Source: Variovorax boronicumulans (GTDB taxonomy: Bacteria > Pseudomonadota > Gammaproteobacteria > Burkholderiales > Burkholderiaceae_C). Taken from it: DNA of 64,000 nt. Below the pieces are notes generated by a model that had not been told where the DNA came from, made no database searches, and worked only from the letters and a program-made list of their open reading frames with translations. This document shows positions 18,475 through 27,418 of this stretch, in pieces. Location of the stretch: positions 186,001 through 250,000 of the forward strand of contig NZ_JAAAFX010000009.1 of NCBI RefSeq assembly GCF_019352895.1, given 5' to 3'. The stretch's first letter is position 1; each line of letters begins with the position of its first letter. The position numbers and the translations under genes were made by a program.

Positions 18475-20034
18475 ATGCGTCTCGAACACTTCATGGCGGC
18501 GCATGCGCTGCGCACGCCCTCGAAGCCGGCCGTCGTCGTCGGCGCTCAGCGGCTGAGCTACGGCGAGCTGCTGTCGAGCGCTCGCTCGCTGGCGGCCGGC
18601 CTGCGGCGCGCCGGGGTGGTGCAGGGCGACCGCATCGTCGTGTACCTGCCCAACTGCATCGAGTTCGTGCAGATCATGTACGCGGCCTTCTCGGTCGGCG
18701 CGATCGTGATCCCGGTCAACACCCGCAACACGCCGCGCGAGCTGGTGTATTTCGCGCAGGACAGCCAGGCGCGCGTGCTGGTGTTCCATGCCGAGAGCGC
18801 ACCGGCCATCGATGCGCTGTCGAGCGAGCTCGCGGGCATCCGCCGCGTGGCCGTGGGCGGCGCGGTGGCCGGTGCCGAGTCCTTCGAGACGCTGCGCACC
18901 CACTCCGACGAACGCCTGCCCGAACTCGCGCTGTCGCCCGACGACGCGATGATCCTCTACACCTCGGGCACCACCGGCAAGCCCAAGGGCGCGATCCTTA
19001 CGCACGCCAACTTCGTGATCGGCAACGCCTTCATCAACGCGGTGGAGTGGGGCGTGACGGCCGACGACGTGTTCCTCGTGACCACGCCGCTGGCGCACCG
19101 CACCGGGCTGGCGCGGCTCATGAACTCGATGTGCCTGGGTTCCAAGCTGGTGGTGATGGAGCGCTTCGACGCCCAGGCCGCGGTCGACACCATCGAGCGC
19201 GAGCAGGTCAGCGCGGCGGGCATGGTGCCCACCGTGGCGCGCATGCTGATGCCGGTGCTGGCCGAACAGGCCGCGCGCTGCGCGAGCCTGCGCCACATCA
19301 TCGTCACCGGCGAGGCCTTCCCGGTCGAACTCAAGCGCCGGATGATCGGTTACCTGCCGCAGGCGCGGCTGCATTCCTTCTTCGCGATGACCGAGGTCGG
19401 CTCGGTCACGGTGCTGGGCCACGAGGAGCAGTTCACCCATCCCGCCTCGGTCGGCCGCGTCACGCCCGGCGTGCAGGTCAAGCTGGTCGACGACAAGGGC
19501 CAGCAGGTGTCGGTCGACGACGTGGGCGAGATCCTGGTGCGCTCGGGCGAGGCCGGCCGCTTCACCACCATGAAGGGCTACTTCGGCCGGCCCGAGGCCA
19601 CGGCCGCGACCATCATCGACGGCTGGATCCACACCGGCGACATGGGCCGCTTCGACGCCGACGGCTACCTCTACATTGTCGACCGCAAGAAGGACATGGT
19701 GCTGAGCGGCGGCTTCAACATCTACACCAAGGAAGTCGAGCAGGTGCTGGTCGAGCACGACGACGTGGCCGATGCGGCGGTGGTGGGCGTGCCCGACGAG
19801 ATCTTCGGCGAGGCCGTGGTGGCCTTCATCGAACGCCATCCGGGCCGCGCGCTGAGCGTGGAGGCGGTGCAGGAGCACACCCGCTCGCGCATCGCCAGCT
19901 ACAAGAAGCCCAAGCACGTGTTCTTCGTCGACGCGCTGCCGCGCAACGGCGTGGGCAAGGTGATGAAGGCCGAGCTGCGCGAGATGGCGCTGGCGCGGCT
20001 GGCGCCGCAGCCCGCGCGGCGCGTGCCCGCATGA
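18475..20034 (+). CDS. Acyl-CoA synthetase (AMP-forming), class I adenylate-forming enzyme
   Basis: A 519-residue ANL-family ligase. The ATP-binding loop is YTSGTTGKPKGA (about 160-171), the second core motif is FAMTEVGS, the hinge is YIVDRKKDMV (about 400), and the C-terminal lysine lies in GVGKVMKAEL near 502. It would activate a carboxylic acid imported by the ABC system to its CoA thioester. The gene is 7 bases after the DUF35 gene and overlaps the next gene by ATGA. Chain length or ring preference cannot be told. Confidence 0.9.
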   Translation: MRLEHFMAAHALRTPSKPAVVVGAQRLSYGELLSSARSLAAGLRRAGVVQGDRIVVYLPNCIEFVQIMYAAFSVGAIVIPVNTRNTPRELVYFAQDSQARVLVFHAESAPAIDALSSELAGIRRVAVGGAVAGAESFETLRTHSDERLPELALSPDDAMILYTSGTTGKPKGAILTHANFVIGNAFINAVEWGVTADDVFLVTTPLAHRTGLARLMNSMCLGSKLVVMERFDAQAAVDTIEREQVSAAGMVPTVARMLMPVLAEQAARCASLRHIIVTGEAFPVELKRRMIGYLPQARLHSFFAMTEVGSVTVLGHEEQFTHPASVGRVTPGVQVKLVDDKGQQVSVDDVGEILVRSGEAGRFTTMKGYFGRPEATAATIIDGWIHTGDMGRFDADGYLYIVDRKKDMVLSGGFNIYTKEVEQVLVEHDDVADAAVVGVPDEIFGEAVVAFIERHPGRALSVEAVQEHTRSRIASYKKPKHVFFVDALPRNGVGKVMKAELREMALARLAPQPARRVPA

Positions 20035-21494
20035 GCGCCGAGGCCATGCGCTGGGACACGCAGGCCGCGCACTGGATCGGCGGCCAGTGGCTGCCCGCGG
20101 GCCCGTCCTTCGCGTCGACCAACCCGGCCGACGGCACGCTGGTCGGCCATGCGCCGGCCGGCGGCGCGGTCGAGGCCCGGGCCGCGATCGATGCCGCGCG
20201 CCAGGCCTTCGAGACCACGCCCTGGCGCCACAGCCCGCGGCTGCGCGCCCAGGTGCTGCTCGACATGGCGAACCGGCTGGCGGCCGACGCGGCATCGCTC
20301 GCGCTGCTGCTCACGCTGGAGAACGGCAAGGTGCTGCGCGAGTCGGCCGGCGAGGTCGAAGGCGCGGCCTCCGAACTGCGCTACTACGCGGGCATGGCGC
20401 GTAGCGCCGCCGGCCGCGTGCTCGAGCCCGCGCCGGGCGTGCGCTCGCTGATCACGCACGAGGCGGCGGGCGTGGTGGCGATCATCGTGCCCTGGAACGC
20501 GCCGCTGATCCTGTTCGTGCGCTCGCTCGCACCGGCGCTGGCGGCCGGCTGCACGGTGGTCGTCAAGGCGGCACCGCAGGCCGCGCTCTTCATGCACCGC
20601 GTGGCGCAGCGCCTGGCCGAGACCGAGGGCCTGCCGCCCGGCACCGTCAACATCGTGCACGAAGCCGGCAGCGAGGCGGCGCAGGCCTTCGTCACCGCGC
20701 CCGGCGTCGACGTGCTGAGCTACACCGGCAGCACGGCCGTCGGCAAGGCCATCATGGCGGCCGCCGCGCCGCAGCTCAAGCGGCTGTCGCTCGAGCTCGG
20801 CGGCAAGGCGCCCTGCGTGGTCTGCGGCGACGCCGACCTGGGCCTGGCGGTGCGCGAGATCCTCGCGGCCGGCACCATCCTGTCGGGCCAGCAGTGCACG
20901 GCCGCGAGCCGGATCCTGGTGCAGCGCAGCCTGCTGGGCGACTTCCGCGACGCGATGGCGGCGGCGATGCGCGACTTCCGCGTCGGCCCGGGCCACTTAC
21001 CCGACAGCCGCATGGGCGCCGTGATCGACCTCGCGAACCGCGACCGCATCCTGGGCCTGGTCGAGCGACTGGGCGAGCGGCACCGGATGGTGGTGCGCGG
21101 CGGCCCGGTGGCGGACCTGCCCGCGCACGGCGCCTTCGTGTCGCCCACGCTGGTGGAGGTCGACGACCCGCAGTGCCCGGCGGTGCAGGACGAGCACTTC
21201 GCGCCGCTGATGACGCTCGAGGCCTTCGACGACGACCGCGGCGCGGTCGCACTGGCCAACGCCACCCGCTTCGGGCTGGGCGCGAGCGTGTGGTCGCGCG
21301 ACAGTGCGCGCGCCCAGCGCATCGCGCGCGAGATCCGCTGCGGCACCGTCTGGATCAACGCCCACAACAAGCTGTTCGCGGAAGCCGAGGTCGGCGGCTA
21401 CAAGGAGAGCGGCTTCGGCCGGCTCCATGGGGCCGAGGGCATGCACGACTTCCTCGAGATCAAACACGTCTACCAGGAGATCGGCAGCCTCTGA
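20031..21494 (+). CDS. Aldehyde dehydrogenase family protein
   Basis: A 487-residue NAD(P)+-dependent aldehyde dehydrogenase. PWNAPLILF, GSTAVGKAI, LELGGKAPC with the general-base Glu near 258 and GQQCTAAS with the catalytic Cys near 291 are present. It starts at the ATG that overlaps the CoA ligase stop. Within this operon it would be well placed to oxidise an aldehyde released by the Ltp2-like protein. A paralogue with the same HNKLFAEAE segment is encoded at 42609-44048. Confidence 0.9.
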   Translation: MSAEAMRWDTQAAHWIGGQWLPAGPSFASTNPADGTLVGHAPAGGAVEARAAIDAARQAFETTPWRHSPRLRAQVLLDMANRLAADAASLALLLTLENGKVLRESAGEVEGAASELRYYAGMARSAAGRVLEPAPGVRSLITHEAAGVVAIIVPWNAPLILFVRSLAPALAAGCTVVVKAAPQAALFMHRVAQRLAETEGLPPGTVNIVHEAGSEAAQAFVTAPGVDVLSYTGSTAVGKAIMAAAAPQLKRLSLELGGKAPCVVCGDADLGLAVREILAAGTILSGQQCTAASRILVQRSLLGDFRDAMAAAMRDFRVGPGHLPDSRMGAVIDLANRDRILGLVERLGERHRMVVRGGPVADLPAHGAFVSPTLVEVDDPQCPAVQDEHFAPLMTLEAFDDDRGAVALANATRFGLGASVWSRDSARAQRIAREIRCGTVWINAHNKLFAEAEVGGYKESGFGRLHGAEGMHDFLEIKHVYQEIGSL

Positions 21495-21513
21495 GGCGGC
21501 CGCGATTGCCACC

Positions 21514-22674
21514 ATGCTCAGACCCGAATCGGCCGCCGACGCGGCCTTCCGCCACGAGGTGCGCGACTGGCTCGCGGCCCATGTGCCCGAGGCCTTGCGC
21601 CACAAGACCTTCCGTCCGCTGCCCGTCGAGGGCATGCCCTGGTACCGCGCGCTGTCGCAGCGCGGCTGGATCGCGCCGCACTGGCCGCGCACGCACGGCG
21701 GCATGGGCGCGAGCCCGGTGCAGCAGGTGATCCTGATGGAGGAGATGGCGCGCGCCGGCACCCCCGACTTCCCGACCCAGGGCCTGAACCACATCGGCCC
21801 GATGCTGATCGCGCGCGGCACGCCCGCGCAGCAGCAGCGCCACCTGGGGCCGATCCTCGCGGGCGACGCGATCTGGTGCCAGGGCTACTCCGAGCCGGGC
21901 GCGGGCTCCGACCTGGCCAGCCTGCGCACCCGCGCCGAGGTGCGCGGCGACACCCTGGTCATCAACGGCCACAAGATCTGGACCACCTGGGGCCACCACG
22001 CCGACTGGATGTTCGCGCTGGTGCGCACCGCCAGCAGCGGCAAGCCGCAGCACGGCATCACCTTCGTGCTGATCGACATGAAGACGCCGGGCATCCGTCG
22101 CCGGCCGATCCGCACCATCGCGGGCGACGAGGAGTTCGCCGAGGTGTTCCTCGACGAGGTGGTGGTGCCGCTGGAGAACGTGGTCGGCGAGATCGACAAG
22201 GGCTGGCAGGTGGCGACCGCGGTGCTCAGCGAGGAGCGTCTGCGCATCGGCGCGCCCGCGCAGGCCCTGCGGGCGCTGGAGCGGCTGCGCATGATGCTGC
22301 GCGCCACGCCCGCGGAGCGCCTGCCGCCCGGTGTGCACGAGGCCGTGGCGCTGGCCGAGGTGGAGGTCGAGACGCTGGTCGCGGCCTACCTCGAAGCCGC
22401 CGAGGCCACCGAACAGGGCCTCGCGGCCGACAGCTCCTACCTCAAGCTGCTGGCCACCGACACCGTGCACCGGCTGCTCGAGCTGGTGCGGCAGGTGGCG
22501 GGCCCGGCGGCCGCGCTGCGCGACGCCACCCGCCATGGCGCCGACCTGCTCGATGCCACCGAGATGTTCCTGCAGGCGCGCCGCCTGGGCATCTACGGCG
22601 GCAGCAGCGAAGTGCAACGCAACATCATCGCGACGCGGGTGCTGGGCCTGCCGGTCGCCGGAGCCAAGCCATGA
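21514..22674 (+). CDS. Acyl-CoA dehydrogenase family protein (larger subunit of a tandem pair)
   Basis: A 386-residue flavoprotein of the acyl-CoA dehydrogenase family. The QGYSEPGAGSDLASLRTRA flavin segment is seen near 120-138, VINGHKIWTTWGHHAD near 148, and the C-terminal IYGGSSEVQRNIIA near 365. It overlaps by ATGA a second, shorter dehydrogenase gene. Such pairs form mixed tetramers in steroid side-chain degradation (FadE28/FadE29 type). It would put the 2,3 double bond into the CoA ester made by the operon's ligase. The open frame extends upstream, but the ATG at 21514 fits the family start. Confidence 0.88.
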   Translation: MLRPESAADAAFRHEVRDWLAAHVPEALRHKTFRPLPVEGMPWYRALSQRGWIAPHWPRTHGGMGASPVQQVILMEEMARAGTPDFPTQGLNHIGPMLIARGTPAQQQRHLGPILAGDAIWCQGYSEPGAGSDLASLRTRAEVRGDTLVINGHKIWTTWGHHADWMFALVRTASSGKPQHGITFVLIDMKTPGIRRRPIRTIAGDEEFAEVFLDEVVVPLENVVGEIDKGWQVATAVLSEERLRIGAPAQALRALERLRMMLRATPAERLPPGVHEAVALAEVEVETLVAAYLEAAEATEQGLAADSSYLKLLATDTVHRLLELVRQVAGPAAALRDATRHGADLLDATEMFLQARRLGIYGGSSEVQRNIIATRVLGLPVAGAKP

Positions 22675-23705
22675 ACGCCGAAGCGAGCGCACCCCTGCGC
22701 ATGATTGCCGAGAGCGCCGCCGATTTCGCGGCCTCGCACGGTGGACCGGGCGCCGCGCGCCGCGTGCACGAAGGCGGGCCTGCATGGGAGGCCAATGCGT
22801 GGAAGGCCATCGCCGGACTCGGCTGGCTCGGGATCGCGGTGCCCGAGGCGGCAGGCGGGCTGGAACTCGGTGCACCGGCGCTCTGCGTGGTCGCCGAGGA
22901 AGCCGGACGCGCGCTGCTGACGCCGCCGCTCACGGCGGGCATGGCCGCGGCCGCGGTGCTGGCCGAGGGCGGCGATGCCGCTGCGCCCACGCTGCAGGCA
23001 TTGATCGACGGCACGGTCCATGTCGCGCTGGCGCAGGCCGAGCTCGCCACCGACGGCACGCGCGCAGCGGCGCTGGTGCCCGAGGGCGATGCGGCGGCGC
23101 AGTGGCTGGTCGCGAGCGGACAGGGCGCCGACTTCGAGGCGCGGCGGCTCGACCCGGCCGCCGTCGGCATCGCCCTGCACGTGCGCCACGCGGTGGACGG
23201 CAGCCGCCTGGCCGACCTGGCCATCGAGCCCGCCGCCTGGGCCGATGCGCCGTCGCTGCTGTCGGGCCTCGCCGGCGAAGCGGCCTGGGCACGCGGCCGG
23301 CAGCTCGCCTGGCTGGGCGATGCGGCCTATCTCTGCGGCCTGATGGACGCAGCCTTGCGCCTCGCGCTCGACTACCTGCGGCTGCGGCGACAGTTCGGCG
23401 TGCCGATCGGCAGCTTCCAGGCGCTGCAGCACCGCGCCACCGCCTGCCATGTGGACGTCACCGCCACCCGGGCGCTGGTGCACGAGGCCGCGCGCGCCAT
23501 CGGCACGGCGCGCGCGGCCTGGGCTGCGGCGGCCGCGGTACAGCGCGCGTCCGCGGCGGCGCTGCGCGTCACGCAGGAGGTGGTGCAATTCCATGGCGCA
23601 ATCGGCTTTGCCGACGAGCACGATGCGGGCCTCTACCTGCGCCGCGCCATGAGCGTCGGCGCGCGCCATGCGGACGCGGCGCTGGCGGCGCTGCAGGTCC
23701 GCTGA
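22671..23705 (+). CDS. Acyl-CoA dehydrogenase family protein (smaller subunit)
   Basis: A 344-residue acyl-CoA dehydrogenase relative, shorter than the normal 380 and divergent in the flavin-binding middle. The C-terminal domain is clear: LRRQFGVPIGSFQALQHR near 230 and VQFHGAIGFADEHD near 300. The start and the overlap with the preceding gene make co-translation likely. It probably has no activity alone and pairs with the larger subunit. The N-terminal part is alanine-rich. Confidence 0.82.
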   Translation: MNAEASAPLRMIAESAADFAASHGGPGAARRVHEGGPAWEANAWKAIAGLGWLGIAVPEAAGGLELGAPALCVVAEEAGRALLTPPLTAGMAAAAVLAEGGDAAAPTLQALIDGTVHVALAQAELATDGTRAAALVPEGDAAAQWLVASGQGADFEARRLDPAAVGIALHVRHAVDGSRLADLAIEPAAWADAPSLLSGLAGEAAWARGRQLAWLGDAAYLCGLMDAALRLALDYLRLRRQFGVPIGSFQALQHRATACHVDVTATRALVHEAARAIGTARAAWAAAAAVQRASAAALRVTQEVVQFHGAIGFADEHDAGLYLRRAMSVGARHADAALAALQVR

Positions 23706-23738
23706 TAACGAGCGAGAAGAACAACAGGAGACAAAAGA

Positions 23739-25259
23739 ATGAGCTACCCGACAATCGTTTTTTCAGGACGGACCTTCACGCCCGAATGGATGGAGGCCGA
23801 GGTCGAGCGCCTCTGCGCCGGCCTCGAGGCCGCGGGCGTGGCGCACGGCCAGACCGTGGCCGTGATGATGCGCAACAGCCCGGCCTATGCGGCGCTGATC
23901 CTGGCCTGCCGCCGGGCCGGCGTCTATTTCGTCTCGCTCAACTGGCACTGCAAGCCGCCCGAGGCCGCCTTCATGCTCGAGGACAGCGGCGCCGCGATGC
24001 TGTTCGTGCACGACGACCTGCTCGCGCAGGTGCTGGTCGGCGTGCCGGCCGGTGTCGCGCTGGTGGCCGTGCCGGCCGACCCGACGCAGCCGCTGCCCGA
24101 TGCGTCGGGCCGGGCCGCGCGCTGGGACAGTTTCGGCGTCGGCGTGCCGCCGATGGCGCCGCGCCCGCGGCTGCATTTCGGCTCGGTGCAATACACCTCG
24201 GGCACCACCGGCAAGCCCAAGGGCGTGCGCCGGCTGGCGCTGGCGCCCGAACTGCGCGATGCGCTCGAGCTGGAGTCGCGCCGCATCGGCCGCATTGCCT
24301 CGGGCATGGCGTCCGGCGTCACCGCCATGCTGTGCGCGCCGATCTACCACAGCGCCTCCACCATGTACCTGGTGCAGGCCTGCGACGCGGGCGCGACCCT
24401 GATCCTCGAGCCCGCCTTCGATGCGCTGCGCACGCTCGAGCTGATCGAGCGCCATGCGGTGACCCACGCCTACCTGGTGCCCACCATGTACCGCCGGCTG
24501 CTGGCGCTGGACGAGGCCGAGCGCGCGCGCTTCAGCGTGGCCACGCTGCGCCACGTGGCCTCCACCGGCTCGCCGTGCCCACCCGAGGTCAAGCGCCGCA
24601 TGATCGACTGGTTCGGCCCGGTCATCACCGAGGCCTACGGCGCCAGCGAGACCGGCTACGTGACCTTCATCGACTCGCCCACCTGGCTGGCCAACCCGGG
24701 CTCGGTCGGCCAGGCGCTGGGGCCGGCGCAGCTGCGCATCGTCGACGAGGCGGGCCGCGCGCTGCCCGCGGGCCAGGTCGGCGCGATCCATGTGCGCCAG
24801 CCGGCACTGCCCGACTTCACCTACGTCAACAACCAGGCGGCGCGCGACGCGATGGCGCAGGACGGCCTGGTCGCGCTCGGCGACGTGGGCTACCTCGACG
24901 AGCGCGGCTTCCTCTACATCTGCGACCGGCGCACCGACATGATCATCTCGGGCGGCGTGAACATCTACCCGGCCGAGGTCGAGTCGGTGCTGCAGGGCAT
25001 GCCCGGCGTGGCCGACTGCGCGGTGTTCGGTATCCCCGACGAAGAGTTCGGCGAGGGCGTCGCGGCCGCGGTGCAGCTGCAGCCCGGCACCGAACTCGAC
25101 GCGGCCCGCATCCAGGCCTTCCTGCGCGAGCACATCGCCAACTTCAAGGTGCCGCGCACCATCGACTTCCACGCCGCGCTGCCGCGCGAGGACACCGGCA
25201 AGATCTTCAAGCGCCTGCTGCGCGAACCCTACTGGCGCGACCAGACGCGCCGCATCTGA
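23739..25259 (+). CDS. Acyl-CoA synthetase (AMP-forming)
   Basis: A 506-residue ANL-family ligase, the second in this region. The ATP loop is YTSGTTGKPKGV (about 150-161), the second motif is YGASETG, the hinge is YICDRRTDMI near 395, and the catalytic lysine is in DTGKIFKRL near 490. A GGAGACAA leader precedes the ATG. The 33-base gap to the dehydrogenase pair suggests the same transcript. Two ligases in one locus suggest either two substrates or re-activation of a product released as free acid, for example after the aldehyde dehydrogenase step. Confidence 0.9.
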   Translation: MSYPTIVFSGRTFTPEWMEAEVERLCAGLEAAGVAHGQTVAVMMRNSPAYAALILACRRAGVYFVSLNWHCKPPEAAFMLEDSGAAMLFVHDDLLAQVLVGVPAGVALVAVPADPTQPLPDASGRAARWDSFGVGVPPMAPRPRLHFGSVQYTSGTTGKPKGVRRLALAPELRDALELESRRIGRIASGMASGVTAMLCAPIYHSASTMYLVQACDAGATLILEPAFDALRTLELIERHAVTHAYLVPTMYRRLLALDEAERARFSVATLRHVASTGSPCPPEVKRRMIDWFGPVITEAYGASETGYVTFIDSPTWLANPGSVGQALGPAQLRIVDEAGRALPAGQVGAIHVRQPALPDFTYVNNQAARDAMAQDGLVALGDVGYLDERGFLYICDRRTDMIISGGVNIYPAEVESVLQGMPGVADCAVFGIPDEEFGEGVAAAVQLQPGTELDAARIQAFLREHIANFKVPRTIDFHAALPREDTGKIFKRLLREPYWRDQTRRI

Positions 25260-25335
25260 AGCCCCCCCGTCTGGGCGCGTCCCGCGGGACGTGCGCCGCC
25301 GGTGTGCCCCGTCCATCGCCTCCAGGAGTCCACGC

Positions 25336-26313
25336 ATGCGCCTTCCCCCGATCCTTTCCGAGCGGCTGCGGCTGCCGGTGATCGCCTCGCCGCTGTTCAT
25401 CATCTCGAACCCCGAACTGGTGATCGCCCAGTGCAAGGCCGGCATCGTCGGCTCATTCCCGGCGCTCAATGCGCGGCCGCAGGAAGAGCTCGCGCACTGG
25501 CTGCAGCAGATCACCGAGGCGCTCGCCGCGCACGACCGCGCCCATCCCGAGCGGCCGGCCGCGCCCTTCGCCGTCAACCAGATCGTGCACCGCTCGAACG
25601 ACCGGCTGCAGCACGACCTCGAGGTGTGCGCGCGCTTCAAGGTGCCGATCGTGATCACCTCGCTGGGCGCGCGGCCCGAGGTGAACGACGCGGTCCATGC
25701 CTATGGCGGCATCGTGCTGCACGATGTGATCGACAACGCCTTCGCGCGCAAGGCGATCGAGAAGGGCGCCGACGGCCTGATCGCGGTGGCGGCCGGCGCT
25801 GGCGGCCACGCGGGCACGCAGTCGCCCTTTGCACTGGTGCAGGAGATCCGCCAGTGGTTCGACGGCCCGCTGGTGCTGTCGGGCGCGATCGCCAGCGGCC
25901 GTTCGATCCTGGCGGCGCGCGCGATGGGCGCCGACCTGGCCTACATGGGCTCGGCCTTCATCGCCACCGAAGAGGCCAGTGCCGCGGCGGCCTACAAGCA
26001 GATGATCGTCGACAGCGCGGCCCGCGACGTGGTGCACACCAACCTCTTCACCGGCGTGCACGGCAACTACCTGCGACCCTCGATCGTTGCTGCCGGGCTC
26101 GACCCCGACAACCTGGCGGCCGGCGACCCGGGCGCCATGAACCTCGCCTCCGGCCGCATCAAGCCAAAGGCCTGGAAGGACGTCTGGGGCTGCGGCCAGG
26201 GCATCGGCGCCATCGACCGCGTGCTGCCGGCCGCAGCGCTGATCGATCGCCTGGCCGCCGAGTACGACGCCGCGCTCGGTGAGGGGCTGGGCCGCCAGCG
26301 CGCCGCGGGCTGA
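25336..26313 (+). CDS. Nitronate monooxygenase-like flavoprotein
   Basis: A 325-residue FMN-dependent TIM-barrel protein of the nitronate monooxygenase/2-nitropropane dioxygenase family. Visible parts are RLPVIASPLFIIS at the start, AGAGGHAGTQS near 155 with the His that stands at the active site in this family, and VLSGAIASGRSILAARAMGADLAYMGS, the phosphate-binding end, from about 178. Homologues in CoA-ester pathways often do not act on nitro compounds, so the true reaction is open. It starts at the ATG at 25336, preceded by CAGGAG. Confidence 0.83.
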   Translation: MRLPPILSERLRLPVIASPLFIISNPELVIAQCKAGIVGSFPALNARPQEELAHWLQQITEALAAHDRAHPERPAAPFAVNQIVHRSNDRLQHDLEVCARFKVPIVITSLGARPEVNDAVHAYGGIVLHDVIDNAFARKAIEKGADGLIAVAAGAGGHAGTQSPFALVQEIRQWFDGPLVLSGAIASGRSILAARAMGADLAYMGSAFIATEEASAAAAYKQMIVDSAARDVVHTNLFTGVHGNYLRPSIVAAGLDPDNLAAGDPGAMNLASGRIKPKAWKDVWGCGQGIGAIDRVLPAAALIDRLAAEYDAALGEGLGRQRAAG

Positions 26314-26355
26314 GCGCCGCCCGCCTCTCGAAACAAACAACAGAAGGAGACAAGC

Positions 26356-27348
26356 ATGACGAAGCATCTTTGGATTCGGGCCGCGCTGTGCACGGTCGTG
26401 GCGTTGGCGCTGCAGCCGCCGGCCTGGGCGCAGCCCGCGCCCACGCTGAACAAGCCCGGCCGCATCGTGGTCACCGTGCCGCCCGGCGGCGGCATCGACA
26501 CCATTGCGCGCCGGCTCGCGACCAAGGTGGCGCCGGCCATGGGCCAGCCCGTGATTGTCGAGAACCGCCCGGGCGCATCGGGCGTGCTGGGTGTCGACAA
26601 CATCGTGCGCTCCGCGCCCGACGGCAGTTCGCTGATCCTCGCGGCCGGTTCCACCATCACGGTGCTGCCGCACCTGATGAAGAAGATGCCTTACGACGCC
26701 TCGAAGGACCTCACGCCGATCGCGCAGATCGGCGTCACGCCGCTGGTGATGCTGGTCAACGCCGACAACCCCGCGAAGACCCTCGGCGAATTCGTGGCCG
26801 CGGCCAAGGCCAGGCCCGGCACCATGAGCTATGGCTCCTATGGCAATGGCACGCTGGGGCACCTGATCGGCGAGGCCTTCAAGCACGCCGCTGGCGTCGA
26901 CCTGGTGCACGTGCCCTACAAGGGCTGCGCGGCCGCGATCAACGACCTGATCGGCGGCCAGCTGAGCGCCGTGATGTGCGACATCGGCTCGTCGGCCGCC
27001 TTCCTGCAGCCGGGCAGCCGGCTGCGCGGGCTGGCGATCACCGGCACCGGCCGCGTCGCCGCCTTCCCCACGATTCCCAACTTTCCCGAGGCCGGCTATC
27101 CCACGCTCGGTCCGCTGGTCGGCTGGCTGGGCATCTTCGGCCCTGCGAACATGCCCAAGCCGCTGGTCGCGACGCTGATGGCGGACTTCGCGGCCGTGAT
27201 GAAGACCGAGGACATGCGCGCCGCGCTGGCCCAGATCGGCTACGAGATCGGCGACCCCGACCCGGCGCGCTTCGCCCGCACGGTGCGCGAGGACACCGTC
27301 CTCTGGGGCAAGCTGATCCAGAGCATCGGCGGCATCGCGCTGGAATGA
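26356..27348 (+). CDS. Bug-family tripartite tricarboxylate transporter receptor
   Basis: A 330-residue periplasmic binding protein with a Sec signal peptide ending at AWAQP (about 25). RIVVTVPPGGGIDTIARRL (split PPGGGIDT), VENRPGASG and HVPYKG are the family's ligand-loop motifs. Bug receptors are many in Burkholderiales and often have no own TctAB permease; none is here. It stands between catabolic genes and may serve as a sensor or an alternative receptor. The leader GGAGACAAGC precedes the ATG. Confidence 0.9.
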   Translation: MTKHLWIRAALCTVVALALQPPAWAQPAPTLNKPGRIVVTVPPGGGIDTIARRLATKVAPAMGQPVIVENRPGASGVLGVDNIVRSAPDGSSLILAAGSTITVLPHLMKKMPYDASKDLTPIAQIGVTPLVMLVNADNPAKTLGEFVAAAKARPGTMSYGSYGNGTLGHLIGEAFKHAAGVDLVHVPYKGCAAAINDLIGGQLSAVMCDIGSSAAFLQPGSRLRGLAITGTGRVAAFPTIPNFPEAGYPTLGPLVGWLGIFGPANMPKPLVATLMADFAAVMKTEDMRAALAQIGYEIGDPDPARFARTVREDTVLWGKLIQSIGGIALE

Positions 27349-27365
27349 CGAGGAGCAACCGCACC

Positions 27366-27416
27366 ATGCGCGAAGTCTTCATTGCCTTCATCGGCCGCAC
27401 GCACGGAGTCCGCTGA
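27366..27416 (+). other. 16-codon open frame resembling a thiolase N-terminus (possible remnant)
   Basis: A 16-codon frame, starting MREVFI and containing a RT pair, lies between the Bug gene and the dehydrogenase gene, with a GAGGAG site ahead of it. The first residues resemble the start of beta-ketoadipyl-CoA or acetyl-CoA thiolases, which often read MREVFI...IRTP. It then stops 2 bases before the next ATG. It may be a deletion scar, a leader peptide or chance. Confidence 0.2.
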
Positions 27417-27418
27417 CG

